The notes: generated by a model not told the origin, from the letters alone. A DNA stretch of 64,000 nt from Nipponacmea schrenckii (GCA_030562195.1 JAUJPP010000003.1:20119398-20183397); one strand, 5' to 3'. Numbered from the stretch's first letter, positions 1 to 15,100 are shown. Made by a program: numbers and translations.

Positions 1-1301
1 AAATTTACTTCTTATTTTCTAAAATAATGTTTGTCTGAGATGTTACACTAGTTAAGTTAATGGATTTTGTTTTGTTATTTATTTGTGTTTTGTCAATTGA
101 AGTCCTAATTATGATATGATAATGCAATTTTTTTTTATTTGAATCTCTTTAATTTCTTTAACCTTACAAAAGCAAGAGTTAATATTTTTGTGCAAGATTA
201 ACCCTAATTAAGTGCATCAAGAATATTGACTGGTCAGTTTTACTGTATTCAGTAAGCTAATCTTTTGGTATTATATTTTTCAACTGGATTAAGCATTTGT
301 AGTAGCTGCTGACCTTGCCTTTATTGTTATAATATATTGTTAAGTATTACAAATGTGCAATTTTTTTCTTTATGTCTGGCATAATTCTGATTGAATGATA
401 GGTTTGTATTCTGTTTAGTGTTGTTTTATATGGTATGGTTGATTAAGGGGACAAATACTATTAATTATGAGTTTTAACAGCTGGTAGAACTAAAGATTCC
501 AGTACCACTCTTGCAAGATAATAAAAACTAAAAAAAAGTTGGATAAATCTTATGTTTTAAATATATATACAGATTTTCATTTAAAAGAATGATCCAGATT
601 GCTAATAGAGTTCCATAAGTTTTTAAAACCAATAATTACATGATTTTACTCCTTAATGTTTCTTGTTAAAAGATGTATTATATTTTCCTTGTTATATTGT
701 TTCATGACATTCCTTTTAATTATTGTTATAAATTGATATTGCTAATTAATGATCTATTTATATTATATCTATCTATAAGCATTGGTGGATTTAAAACTAA
801 TGGAAAAATATGAAATAAAAACTCTGAATAAATAAGATAAAATTTTCTTTGATTTAAGCCTTGGTATGAATTGTTTGTTCATATTTCCAACCCTCTCTTT
901 ATCAATATGAAAGATGCTTCTGTTTGTGTTGAGGGTGACCTCTCACTACCAAATTTTTCAGTCAATATAGAAAGGAAAAATGGTTGAATATTGTAGGGTT
1001 AATGACAATATTGTCAGCTTAATCAAATAATTCCACAAAAACGTTATTTTGAAATTTTTTTCAATAATTACATAGTTTAATGGATATATCTCTTATAATG
1101 AGATTCTATTTTTAATCATAGTATGTCCAAATCTCTTTGACCAGGTTTGAGAAATATTATGTTCATTCTAAGGTATTATTCCTTTAAACATGACAACAAA
1201 ATCATGGAATTTGAAGTAACAATATAATATAGATATTTATATACAGTTATATATATAATATAATAGATAAGAGGTTGACTGAATTAAGAAGCCACGGTTC
1301 T
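1..1301. other. AT-rich non-coding flank
   Basis: I see no convincing exon, RNA gene or repeat family here. The stretch lies downstream of the 3' end of CLCA gene A. It is probably intergenic, but an intron of a gene outside the window cannot be excluded. Confidence 0.5.
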
Positions 1302-1307
1302 TTTATT
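1302..1307 (-). terminator. Candidate poly(A) signal AATAAA of CLCA gene A
   Basis: AATAAA on the minus strand (TTTATT on plus), about 55 nt beyond the stop codon of CLCA gene A at 1363-1365. Position and sequence fit a cleavage/polyadenylation signal. Confidence 0.45.
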
Positions 1308-1362
1308 GACAATTATCACAGAATGCTTGTAATAGAGAATGTCACATTATTCCCTTTTTTAG

Positions 1363-4300
1363 CTACACGACACCCCCCTTCTTATGAAGAATATTCTTAT
1401 CATTTCCAGCAAATTTATGTAAGGTTAGTGAAAGTATTATAGTGAATAACATGGCAGCTGCAAGACTGCCAACAATCCCAACAAGCACATTAATATCAGT
1501 GGTTGAGGGTTCATAGGGGTCTTGAGTAACAGCCTCGATGGGTTGGTAACCACTGTGGGTAAAATCTGGTACGTAGCCAAACCCTATTGTTACAAAGTTA
1601 GAGTTTTCCCCAACATTCCCTTGCTCATCAACAGCGCGGACAGAAAACACAAATGATGTATTCAATCCTGGCGTCAAAGGTATCTTAAGTTTAAAAGTTT
1701 CTGGGATTCCTGCTTCTTGTGGTGCCATAAGGTTACCATGTATCACATCCTCTTGTGTAAGTGTTCTAGAACTGTTTTCTTTCTTCAACATATCTTCAGC
1801 ACTATTGGCAATAGCAATATCGTATTTAAATGCTGCAAATATAAACAAAAAATCTTTTAGATTGATGAAGTTGTCGTCTGAACTTTCAGGGTAGATAATT
1901 CTACCATTTGTTTTGGCACCAAAAATTCAAATATAAAAATACCTTTTGAGACTAAATATTGCAGACAGTTTTATAGCGAAGGACGCATAAAAATATGATA
2001 CCTACTGCAGATGACTAATCTCACATGAGTTCTGGAGTGACCTAGCAATAGTATAAAGTACAATTTTTACAGAAGGCAATGTTGTACAGGTAAATGTGTT
2101 GATGTTGTTAGTCTTTTAAACTGATTAATTACATTTTGAACTTTTGGTATTAAGGTGAAGGCAGAGAAGGCCTTTAGGATTCCTAATAATTTTCATACCA
2201 CAATCAAGGTCATATTATTTCTGCCTTTAGCAAACAACCTTTAAGCTTCTCTTTATTTTTCATAATTTATATGTTTATTTCACCTGTGTCACTATCCAGA
2301 TCGTCACCAGGAGCTGTCCATTGAAGCACCACAGTTTTATCTTGGTGTGATGTTTTCATTACTGTTAAATCAGTTATCCTAACAGGAGATATTAGATCCA
2401 CATTTAGTTCTTCTCGTGTTAATGGTGCTGATGTGATATTTTGTGTCTTGTGAAGAAAGTTACCAGCAATGGTACTACGACAAACACGGGTTTGTAATTC
2501 TTCTAAACGTATTTCTCTTTTCTCTCTTACTGTAAAGTATCAAGAAGTTGTCACATCATTTAATGGGGATCACTACAGCAAACCTGTCAGAGTTCACATT
2601 TCCTACGAACATATTATCTAACATATGTATCAGGGAAGGAGATGTCTGAATGATAAACTTTATATTGAGAAAGAACTGAGATGCTCTATAAATTAAATTT
2701 TGGTCAGTGTCTCTCTGCAACTGACTTTGATTACTTTGTCTAATGTTTGAAATTTAACCCCCATTACATACTAGTGATTTTTTCCTTTCTTTTCCATATC
2801 ATTACCATTGTCGTAAAGTCTTCTGGTCTCTTTTCCTTGGGGTGTTTCTAAAGTTGTTATTGACTACAAACTATACTTAACTACATTATGCAAATACTCA
2901 CTGATCACTCCAGATTCAACATCTATAACAGGATAATCCAATTTCGTTCGCACTGTCTTTTTCAGATCTATCTTCCCATTCAAGTCTTTGACTTCTACTT
3001 TAACACTATATCTACCATATCCATTGAACTGTGTAAAATATCTACTATACACACCATCATCTTTTGTGATATCAGCACCTGAAATGAAAATCTACGAACT
3101 TGAGTAGCCTACTCTGATAAGATATTATATTTGTGGAAACAACAAAGTTTTAAAAGGGAAGCCCTCCAGCAATAAGTTGATTCTTTCTTTGGCAAATGTT
3201 CACTAGTTCGACTGGGAAATGACAAGTGTATATACAAGAAAATGTTCTACCAAAATGTTCTACTAGTATGGCATTTAAAGATCACCGACATCTTACATAC
3301 TATCTATCTGACCGCCCAAGGGGAAGGACGTGCTTGATGTCTCTCTATACCAACTAATGTGAAAATTCCTTTAAGTGCAGAAAATGTGTTGGATTTTATA
3401 AAGTTTTCTACTGAGGATCCCTAGGACCAGTTAGTTGTTATGTGTTATGCTTTTTATACGCCCACATGGAAATGTGGACGTATATTGCCGTCGCCCCTGT
3501 CCGTCCGTCCGTCGGTCCGTCGGTCCGTCGGTCCGTCGGTCCGTCCACATTTGTTGTATCCACGATAGAGGCTACAGTTTTTATCCGATCTTAATGAAAC
3601 TTGGTATACATGTATATATTGATGATATCTCGGTCAAGTTCGAAAATGGAAATTATCGCATGAACGGTTTTTGAGTTATTGCACTTGACTTAAACGCGTC
3701 AAATTTGGGTTGTATCCACAATAGAGGCTACAGTTTTTATCCGATCTTAATGAAACTTGGTATACATGTATATATTGATGATATCTCGGTCAAGTTCGAA
3801 AATGGAAATTTTCGCATGAACGGTTTTTGAGTTATTGCCCTTGACTTAGTAAAAACACATCAAATTTGGGTTGTATCCACAATAGAGGCTACAGATTTTA
3901 TCCGATCTTAATGAAACTTGGTATACATGTATATATTGATGATATCTCGGTCAAGTTCGAAAATGGAAATTTTCGCATGAACGGTTTTTGAGTTATTGCC
4001 CTTGACTTAGTAAAAACGCGTCAAATTTGGGTTGTATCCACAATAGACTATAGAGGCTATAGTTTTTATCCGATCTTAATGAAACTTGGTATACATGTAT
4101 ATATTGATGATATCTCGGTCAAGTTCGAAAATTGAAATTATCGAATGAACAGATTTTGAGTTATTGCCCTTGACTTAGTAAAAACGTGTCAAATTTGGGT
4201 TGTATTCACGATAGAAGCTACAGTTTTTATCCGATCTTAATGAAACTTGGTATACATGTATATATTGATGATATCTCGGCCAAGTTCGAAAATGGAAATT

Positions 4301-7300
4301 ATCGCATGAACGGTTTTTGAGTTATTGCACTTGACTTAGTAAAAACGCGTCAAATTTGGGTTGTATCCACAATAGAGGCTACAGTTTTTATCCGATCTTA
4401 ATGAAACTTGGTATACATGTATATATTGATGATATCTCGGTCAAGTTTGAAAATGGAAATTATCGCATGAACTGTTTTTGAGTTATTGCACTTGACTTAG
4501 TAAAAACGCGTCAAATTTGGGTTGTATCCACAATAGAGGCTACAGTTTTTATCTGATCTTAATGAAACTTGGTATACATGTATATATTGATGATATCTCT
4601 GTCAAGTTCAAAAATGGGAATCATTGCATGAACAGATTGTGAGTTATTGCCCTTGACTTAGTAAAAACGCGTCAAATTTGGGTTATATCCACGATATAGG
4701 CCACAGTTTTTATCAGAAATTCAAATTTGACGATTTTTTGATGAATAGTTTATGAGTAATTGCCCTTGACTAAGTAAAATTGCGTAAAAATTCATTTTCT
4801 GTAGACACTATAGAAGCTACAATTATCTATGGATTTTAATGAAACTTGGTATGAGCATTGGAATTGATAAGAGGGCGGTCAAGTTCGATTTGGACGATTT
4901 TGCGATAAACAGTTTTGGAGTTATTGCCCCTGCCTCTATATTTGTTGTAGACAAAATAGAAGCTACAATTTTCAATGGATTTAAATGAAACTTGGTGTGA
5001 GCATTAGAATTGATAAGACACAGTCAAGTTCGAATTTGATGATTTTTCGATGAACAGTTTTTTAGTTATTGCCCTTGACTTAGTAAGATTGTGTCAAATT
5101 GTTTTTGTGGTTCAATAGAAGCTACAATTTTCAATGGATTTTGATGAAACTTGGTGTTTTTGAGTTTTTGCCCTTGACTTCAATATCCATTTAGTGAATG
5201 TTTTTGAGTCATTGCTCTATTTATTTTTCAAATTCAATGCTGCCAGTGGGCGTATGTTACCTTGCCTGGCAAGCTATCTTTAATCTTTAGAACCAAGGTA
5301 AAATTCTGTTATAATTCAATGTAATTTGTTTCAATATGTCTGACAATAGCAGTTCATCCCTATTTAGTAGTGTTACATGTACAAGTGAACCCAGTGTTTC
5401 AGGAACTATATCAGGCTATCAGGCTAGTAATGATAAAAGCAGCAAATTATCGTTCTCAAAAATGATCTCTTCATACAAACTCAATAAAAAGAGAAGTGTA
5501 AAAAAACTTATAGACGCTTCGCATAGAGACAAACTCTCCATCGACGAAACTGGTGGAGGCTACGTACTTACATGGAATGCCAGATACTATAAAGAATTCA
5601 GGAAAATGTGTGAAGTATATTTTCTCAAATGTGCAGAATCTAATAATTTATCATTTACGAAAAAATGTGATAGGGAAAACAATTCAGAATCAGATACTAT
5701 CCATGTATCATCACCAAAAAATAAAATATACATTGAATCTCTATCAACAACCTCCTTCAAAACTCTGAATTAAACGAATCCCGTAAAAACACACAAAACT
5801 TGTCAATAGGCCCTATCGGATTTTCCACACCTAAGGATCGGGTGGTAGCTGGAGATAGTTTTAAGTTAAGGTTAGAATTAACAGACGAAGAGGATACTTG
5901 TGAAACTGGAATAAATGACTCATATACAACCATCAACTCGGAAGTGTAATAGAATTAGATTTTCCGAAAACAAGTAACAATAGGAAACTACCCTGCATTT
6001 CCAAGCGATTGAAGGGTAAATACACGAAAAGATCTTCCCCAATCCATGACAGCCTGGAAACAGCAAATCTAAAATTGACTATAACTAATTTAGAATCGCT
6101 AATCCAGAGCCAACGTGATGATAAAAAAAAGGCAGATAAGTGTGCACAAAACCTACAGTTTGAAAATGGGAATTGAAAAAAACAAATACAAGAAATCACC
6201 CAAGAAAACCATGCCCTACAGACCCTACTACAAACATCTACAAAAGAAAATCAAACTTCTAAAACAGAAAATGAAACACTCCATCAAAAAATCAACGAAT
6301 TCAAGAAAATTTCAAGGCAGTTTGAAGATATAGATATCATCAAGCAAGAGCTCACAGAAGAAAGGCAAAAAGTGTCCAACATCACTAAAGAAAATATCAA
6401 GTTATTGGATGACTATAAAACCCAACTGAAGGAAATTGAAAATTTAAATAAAGCAATGAAGATGTTGGAATACCTACGACCTACTCTGAGTGACGACAAC
6501 CAAACGCAATCCAAACAAAATTCTACTGAAGGGACGCATAGACCAGCCCACGTCAGAATGTTTGAGAAAAAAGAAAATGAACAATACAGAATTCCAAAAT
6601 TTTTTACATTCGTCAACCCATAACAGTGATGTACAAACAGCTACAAGTTATATAACTGACTTCATTTTGGAAGTATCTAAATCTTGTTTAAAACCAGTAA
6701 AAATCAATAATAATAACAGGAAGAAAAACAAATGGTTTGACAAGGACTGTTCCCGATTGACGACAGACATGCTTAATTCTCTAAACGCATTTAACCAAAA
6801 TCCTAGCAATAAAAACTTAAAGTATATTTATTTCAGTCGAAAAAAAGAATATAAGCGGGTGGTTAAATATAAAAGGAGACAATCAAAAAACGAAATTTTA
6901 AAAAAACTCGATGAATTGAAATCCTCAGATCCAAAGGAATACTGGAGTTTAGTCAATGCTCTTATCAAAACTGATCCGGACAAGGATGAGGATTCCATTC
7001 CCCTAAAACAATGGGAAGAACACTTCACGAAATTATTTGACGAAGGCAAGAATAAGTCAAAATTCGAAGAAAAAAATAATGAGAAAATTCATACTTTATG
7101 GTCTAATAGCACGTCAAATTCCGAACTTAACGCTGTAATATCCCACAACGAAATACAATTGGCATTTAAATCTTTTAAGAAGGGCAAATCACCAGGTCCT
7201 GATATGATTATTAATGAGATGTTGATTACTTCATTAAGTGACATGCAATCTCATTACCATAAACTGTTTAATCTAATTCTTTCAACAGGCTCTTTTCCAA

Positions 7301-9126
7301 ATTCATGGGCTGAATCATTTCTGGTTACAGTGCATAAAAAGGGTTCTAAAACCGATGTGAATAACTATAGAGGCATTGCATTAAGTAGTTGTTTATCAAA
7401 GGCATTTCTATCAATAATTAATCGGCGTTTTACGACATATTTAGAAGCTAATGATATTTTAGATGAAGCTCAGTTTGGTTTTAGAAAAAATCATCGAACT
7501 GTTGACAATATATTCATATTAAAAACATTGATAAACAAATTTAAAAGTAAAAAGCAACCCCTCTATATTTTTTTCGTAGATCTATCCAAGGCATTTGATA
7601 ATGTTTGGAGAAAAGGCATTATTTATAAATTGCTGAAAATTGGAATAAACGGCTCTGTTTTAAAATTATTAGGATCAATATATCGAAATACTACTTATAG
7701 GGTAAAAACAAACTCAGGACTAACACAGAGTATAAACTCTACAACTGGTGTTAAACAAGGATGCGTCCTTAGCCCCACATTGTTTAACATATATATCAAT
7801 GACTTGCATAACTATATCAACAAATCTACTTCAAATTCCCCCTTATTAGGCAATACCACTGTTTCTCATTTATCATTTGCTGACGACCTGGTTTTACTTT
7901 CAAGGACTCCCACTGGGTTACAAAACTCTATTAATCAACTTAATCAATTTTGTTGAGATTGGAAATTCAACATTAATTTAAAAAAATCCAAAATAATGAT
8001 CTTCAACTGCAAAACAAAAGATAGCAATGCAATGCATTGAAATACGCCCAAATGGCAGCCATACTACAGATACATATGTTAAAGATTTTTCTACGTTTAA
8101 CTATATATCTCGGTAAAAAGTATCCTACAACACAAAAATCAGATCAGATCAACTTTAAGTCCCCAATAACCCACATGCCAAATATTTTAATGACACCATA
8201 TCTAACAAACGTTACAGAAATAACATGATGGCGATTAGCAGTAAGTCATGCTAGTTTACCAGGAAATTTATCGCAGGAATTATTAATTGATGCACGACTT
8301 TCACAAAAGGTTTGCTTCTATTATAAAAGATACATTCACAATTTCAAGCCGGTCGTCGGCAGATGTCAAGTGTTCTGAAGTTAAAACTAAATAAAACTTA
8401 GGTCTAATAAAGCCAACGTTTACAAGCGATATCTAATTTAGGCTATTGATATCGGGACGAATCAAATAAATTCTAGTAAGATAAAACCTTTATTAGGGCT
8501 ACCGGTATTCAAATATTTTGTCGACCAACATGATGTAGGGTAGGACATCCATTTCAGAATTTGACCTACTTAATCGGAGATTTTCTTTGGAAAGTCAGTC
8601 GATAAGACTGTCGTCAAGATATTGATTCTCACTATTTTACATGTCATAATAACATTGTTTGACGAATGCACTGCATACTTTGATAATATAATAACACAAA
8701 CACAAACCTTCGTGATATATAAAAAGAAAGAAATTTAAGCTGTAGAAGTGACAAGATCGACATAATTTATTAAATTTTAGACTCGACAATCCAGTCCTTC
8801 TGATATCTATGTAATAGTAATTAGTCTGGGTGACAGAGACTACAATTCGCGGGTTTATTGAATTCACGCGTTCGGATTGGTTATGACGTCAAAAAGGGGA
8901 GGTCTGTCGAATTGTCAATATGTCGGCTGGAAAATAAGTACAAGACTGTTACCCTGAAGTTTTATACTATATCTCGACCAAAAATTGTCCGATCAGCACC
9001 AAAATCAATAGGGATCCTCTTTGTAATGTTATTAACCCATATAACAAAAATCAAAAAGATCCATTGTGAATTGTAGACTGTAGAGTGAGTACAAGAAAAA
9101 TGTGAACAGACACACAGACACACACA

Positions 9127-9164
<38 letters not shown>

Positions 9165-12100
9165 GACAGACAGGGGTGATCACAATATACGACCAAAATA
9201 CATTTTGGGCGTATAAAAATACACATACAAAATTCTACCTCAAAAAACAAATAATTAGCATTGTCTCTTCATATACTATCTCGGTATACTTATAACAAAC
9301 AACTCTTCATTTAAAGGTGCCATGACCGAGTTGGGCAAGAAAGCGAGACGAGCTTGGTTTAGTATTAGACAGAAAGTCTGTACCAATGACAATCTTCCTT
9401 CCAATATTCTGTTAAAACTTTACCATAGCATTACAAAACAAATTGCCTTGTACGCTTCAGATATTTGGGGACAACAGTTAGTCTACAGCAAAAAATACGT
9501 ATTTACCAACTGGGACAAATTAGAAAACAACCAATTTTCAATACGCACAGCCAAGTCTATTCTTGGGTTGCCAAAAAATGCCAGCAATATTGGCAGTATA
9601 TCGGAACTCTGTATTTTTCCGTTGCAATTAGAAATTTATCAAAGGATGATTTTATATTCTAAAAGATTGGCAAATACCGACACACTCGAGAAAAATTCAT
9701 TATTGACAGCTGCTTTAGAAGAAGACTTGCATTTAGCCAAAAATCATCAAAACCTATCTTGGACATCGGCCATAAATAAAATTTTGATTACATTCGATTT
9801 CAGCCTTAATAACTCATCCAAACAAATTCGAAAGTCCTTGCAAAATTCCTTTAGCTCTGTGGATAATAACTCGATTAATGCTCCAAACAGTAAATTAAGA
9901 ACTTATGGCTCCGTAAAACCTTTCTTTTCAACCACTGTTCCTTACATTAAATTTGTTAATAATCCTAAACACAAATTAGCCTTAACATCGTTACGACTGA
10001 GTACACATAGGTTGGAGATTGAGAGAGGCCGTTATAGACAGATCCCTGTGGAGAAGAGAATCTGTCAACAATGCAACCTGTCACAGGTTGAGGATGAACA
10101 CCATTTTTTACTGGTATGCCCGAAATACCAGTCTCTACGTGAAAAGTTCTTAACTACACCAATATCTGAACTTAATATTCCACTTTCATTGCCACTGCTT
10201 CTAGACCCTATGACACCAGACCTAGCCAGAGCAGTGGTTGCCTATACATTTTACGCCTTTAAAGAAAGGGGAATCTAAAAACCATTCCCTATATACACTG
10301 ATAATGACAAAGCTCATTAACAAATTCTTCGATGTTATTATTGTCATACTTCTTCACACTTATTCATTTTGCAACTTTATTATTTCCTTTTAATCTAATT
10401 TTTGTATTCCTGTTTTCATGTATAATGGCCCTTTTTTTTTTTTTATTAAATTATGTTTTTTTTTTATTTTTGATAAGTTGAAAATTGAATGACTCATATA
10501 GTAAATAAGATTTCTTAAGTAATTTTATAAGTACAAACTTTAATTTCTCGCCTGAAAATAATATTCCATTGGGAGAGCTCTTCTCAAAAAAAATAAATAA
10601 ATAAATTTGGGATGTTTAAGCTACTGGGACTGCCTCCTTAATATAGTTATATAAAACTTAATGTCTGTTTTCTTTCTGACACCTTTGTTTCTTTACATAT
10701 TAACTTACATTTTATATTGATATAAGATAGCTTGCCAGGCAAGGTAACATACGCCCACTGGCAGCATTGAATTTGAAAAATAAATAGAGCAATAACTCAA
10801 AAAACATTCACTGAATTAATATTGAAGTTAAGGGCAAAAACTCAAAAACTGTTCATGGAAAATTGTCAAATTAGAACTTGACCACCATCTTATCTATTTC
10901 AATACTCTTACCAAGTTTTATCAAATCTATTAAAAAATTGTAGCTTATTTTGCACCCACAAATATTTTTGACGCAATTTTACTAAGTCAAGGGCAATAAC
11001 CCCAAAACCATTTGTTAAAAAAAGTCTAATGTCTTATCAATTCTGATGCTTACACCAAGTTCCATCAAAATCCTTTGAAAATTAAAGCTTCTTATTGCAA
11101 CCACAATAGAATTTTGACTCAATTTTACTAAGTCAAGGGCAATAACTTAAAACAATTCATTGAAAAACTGTCAAATTCAAACTTGACTGAGGCCTAATCA
11201 ATTCCAATGCTCACACCAAGTTTCATCAACATCCTCTGAAAATTGGAGGATTTATTGCATCGAAACTAAAATTTTGACAAGATTTTTCTAAGTCAAGGCC
11301 ATAACTCAAAAACCGTTCATGCGATAATTTCCATTTTCAAACTTGACCGAGATATCATCAATATATACAGGTATACCAAGTTTCATTAAGATCGGATAAA
11401 AACTTTAGCTTCAATTTTGGATACAACCCAAATTTGACGCGTTTTTACTAAGTCAAGGGCAATAACTCAAAAACCGTTCCTGCGATAATTTCCATTTTCG
11501 AACTTGACCGAGATATCCTTAATATATACATGTATACCAAGTTTCATTAAGATCGGATAAAAACTGTAGCTCTATTGTGGATACAACCCAAATTTGACAC
11601 GTTTTTACTAAGTCAAGGGCAATAACTCAAAAACAGCTCATGCGATTATTTCTATTTTCGAACTTGACCGAGATATAATCAATATATACATGTATACCCA
11701 GTTTCATTAAGATCGGATAAAAACTGTAGCCTGTATTGTGGATACAACCCAAATTTGACACGTTTTTACTAAGTCAAGGGCAATAACTCAAAAACCGCTC
11801 ATGCGATTATTTCTATTTTCGAACTTGACCGAGATATCATCAATATATACATGAATACCCAGTTTCATTAAGATCGGATAAAAACTGTAGCCTCTATTGT
11901 GGATACAACCTAAATTTGACGCGTTTTTACTAAGTCAAGGGCAATAACTCAAAAACCGCTCATGCGATTATTTCTTTTTTCGAACTTGACCGAGATATCA
12001 TCAATATATACATGAATACCAAGTTTCATTAAGATAGGATGAAAACTGTACCCTCTATTGTGGATACAACCCAAATTTAACGCGTTTTACTAAGTCAAGG

Positions 12101-15100
12101 GCAATAACTCAAAAACCGTTCATGCGATAATTTCCATTTTCGAACTTGACCGAGATATCATCAATATATATACATGTATGCCAAGTTTCATTAAGATCGG
12201 ATAAAAACTGTAGCCTCTATTGTGGATACAACCCAAATTTGACGTGTTTTTACTAAGTCAAGGGCAATAACTCAAAAACTGTTCATGCGATAATTTCCAT
12301 TTTCGAACTTGACCGAGATATCATCAATATATACATGTATACCAAGTTTCATTAATATTGGATAAAAATTGTAGCCTCTATTGTGGATACAAACCAAATT
12401 TGACGCATTTTTACTAAGTCAAGTGCAATAACTCAAAAACCGTTCATGCGATAATTTCCATTTTCGAACTTGATCGAGATATCATCAATATATACATGTA
12501 TACCAAGTTTCATTAAGATCTGATAAAAACTGTAGCCTCTATCATGGATACAACAAATGTGGACGGACGGACGGACTGACGGACAGGGGCGACGGCAATA
12601 TACGTCCACATTTCCATGTGGGCGTATAAAAACTGTAGCTTCTATCGTGAATACAACCCAAATTTGACGCGTTTTTACTAAGTCAAGGGCAATAACTCAA
12701 AAACCGTTCATGCGAAAATTTCCATTTTCAAACTTGACCGAGATATCATCAATATATACATGTATACCAAGTTTCATTAAGATCGGATAAAAACTGTAGC
12801 CTCTATTGTGGATACAACCCAAATTTGACGCGTTTTTACTAAGTCAAGGACAATAACTCAAAATCCGTTCATTCGATAATTTCAATTTTCGAACTTGACC
12901 GAGATATCATCAATATATACATGTATACCAAGTTTCATTAAGATCGGATAAAAACTCTAGCCTGTATTGTGGATACAACCCAAATTTGACGCGTTTTTGC
13001 TAAGTCAAGGGCAATAACTCAAAAACCGTTCATGCGAAAATTTCCATTTTCGAACTTGACCGAGATATCATCAATATATACATGTATACCAAGTTTCATT
13101 AAGATCAGATAAAATCTGTAGCCTCTATTGTGGATACAACCCAAATTTGACGCGTTTTTACTAAGTCAAGTGCAATAACTCAAAAACTATTCATGGGATA
13201 ATTTCCATTTTCGAACTTGACCGAGATATCATCAATATATACATGTATACCAAGTTTTATTAAGATCGGATAAAAACTGTAGCCTCTATCGTGGATACAA
13301 CAAATGTGGACGGACCGACGGACGGACGGACGGACGGACGGACGGACGGACAGGGGCGACGACAATATACGTCCACATTTCCATGTGGGCGTATAAAAAT
13401 GCCTTTTGACTTTAAGTTCCTTATACGTATATCATTTTATAAAGCACCTTCTGATACCCTGTTTATATGTTTGCTTTTTGTATTGTAATTGTATGTTTTA
13501 AATATGTTTGTATTCTGCCCTACAAGGGTGTAACGTACAATAAATCTTATATGTTCTTATATATACCTGCTCCGTTGTCATTCAGAGTAAGTCGAGTGGG
13601 AGCAGCAAATGGTCTATCTATTATAGCTGTTACGTCCAGTCCTAAAACTGGATGAGAATTTTTACTAACTTCCGCCCAGATCATAATTTTTCCAAATGCT
13701 GTCACTGATACAGAAGACAGTCCCGCATCAATTAAAATGGGTTGTCGTTTATCATCTAATGGTTTACTTGTGATTGAGATTGTAACTTTCTGTGGATATT
13801 TATCTTTGACCTTGATACTGTACTTCCATTCCCCTATCTGTAAAGCAAAGTTAAGTTCAGCCATCAGTAAAAATACGTATATGCAACACACTAAGAATAG
13901 TCATAGTTACCAAAGGTAGACTAACTAACTTTATATAGACAATATTATTATGCTCATTTACCCATGAGTACCTCAATTAGCATTCAATGTTACAAATTAC
14001 CGAAAATGGGATATAAGATAGCTGTTTTCTGCAGCGCTCTATTCTGGATTATCTTGGTGAACTTACCTCAGCTATTTCGGGTATTTCAATCCGCACTGTA
14101 TTAAAAGGATGATCAACTGTATATTCTGGGTACCTGCGATTATAAACTCGACCACTCGGTGAGATGATTGATACTAAAGGTTCCTCAGTGGTATACAACA
14201 CCGTGAAAATGGTGTTTCTGCCAATATCTGCATCCACAAAGATGCTATCTGTTATTTCTTTTCCCTTCCACAGTACTGCTGAGTCACTTTTCATCTAGGA
14301 TGATTATAAAGATTTTGAATACAATACCGTGTTGTGTATATCATGCACACCTATCTACGATATGATTAATATAATATACAGAATTGATAATGGGCCTAAC
14401 AGAAGTTGATTAGTCTCTGAATATGAAAACCAAACACAATTTCAAACACAAATATGTATATGAGGTACGTCCTAAGTCTGCTATCCCCCTAACTTAAGAC
14501 TTTACTTTAAATTTGTCGACCAAAAGCATGACTTACATCAAAGATCGAGCGCAGCATACCTAAAGTGTGACTTAAGCTCGACCTTAAGTACAGAATAGCT
14601 AAAGATCGAGCGCAGCATACCCTATGAGTTTTGCGTACAGAAAATTGAACTTACCAAAATAGAAGACTCGTGTCTATTAAATGATGGATCTCGTCTCAAT
14701 TTAAATAATGCATCACTGAAAGTGGTTGATTTGTCTTGGTCGTTGTCGAAATAAAACCGTCCGCCTATAAGCATTAAAAAGATAACATTTGCTTGATGAA
14801 TTTCCACATGTTGAACGTGCATATCCCGATCTATCAATTTAATACATACTTACCAGAGGAATGAGCAGTATCTGAAAGATTTTCGTCAGTCTCTTGATTA
14901 AATGCAAAGATGTTAACTATCGCACCAGATGACTGGATCTCATCCGCCACATCACTAATCTTTGGATGAAAAGTTTCTTTACCATCTGATAGAATGATAA
15001 CTTCTGCTCCTGTAGCATTTTGCCCATTTTTTGTTAACAGCTGAAAAGCAATATTGTAGGTGCATTGTCGGATTCGTGTTCTTTAAAACTGTTATATATA

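Larger units (their letters stand above)
5281..10607 (+). mobile_element. Non-LTR (LINE-type) retrotransposon, decayed, captured between fold-back arms
   Basis: This sequence fills the centre of the palindrome. It has a gag-like ORF1 (5336-5773), a lysine- and glutamate-rich coiled-coil remainder to about 6590, a reverse transcriptase reading frame (about 6560-7956), a C-terminal portion (about 9264-10278), and an A-rich (AAAT)n tail at about 10586-10606. The order and the tail show plus-strand orientation. No apurinic endonuclease domain is visible between the ORF1 coil and the RT, so an internal deletion is likely. A second element interrupts the RT ORF at about 8040-9257. I do not assign the clade. 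Confidence 0.85.

Noticed and set aside
3435..3674. Small ORF with PSVRRSVGPSVRRSVH repeats (and mirror at 13180-13365)
   Set aside because: Translation of the GGAC/CCGT tract and subrepeat at the fold-back termini; no gene context and present in both orientations.
3551..4690. Regular roughly 165-bp repeats considered as a CRISPR array or centromeric satellite
   Set aside because: Eukaryotic context, no short repeat/unique spacer pattern; the units belong to fold-back arms with defined termini.
9032..9250. ORFs made of CVCVCVC repeats
   Set aside because: Chance translation of the (CA)n microsatellite.
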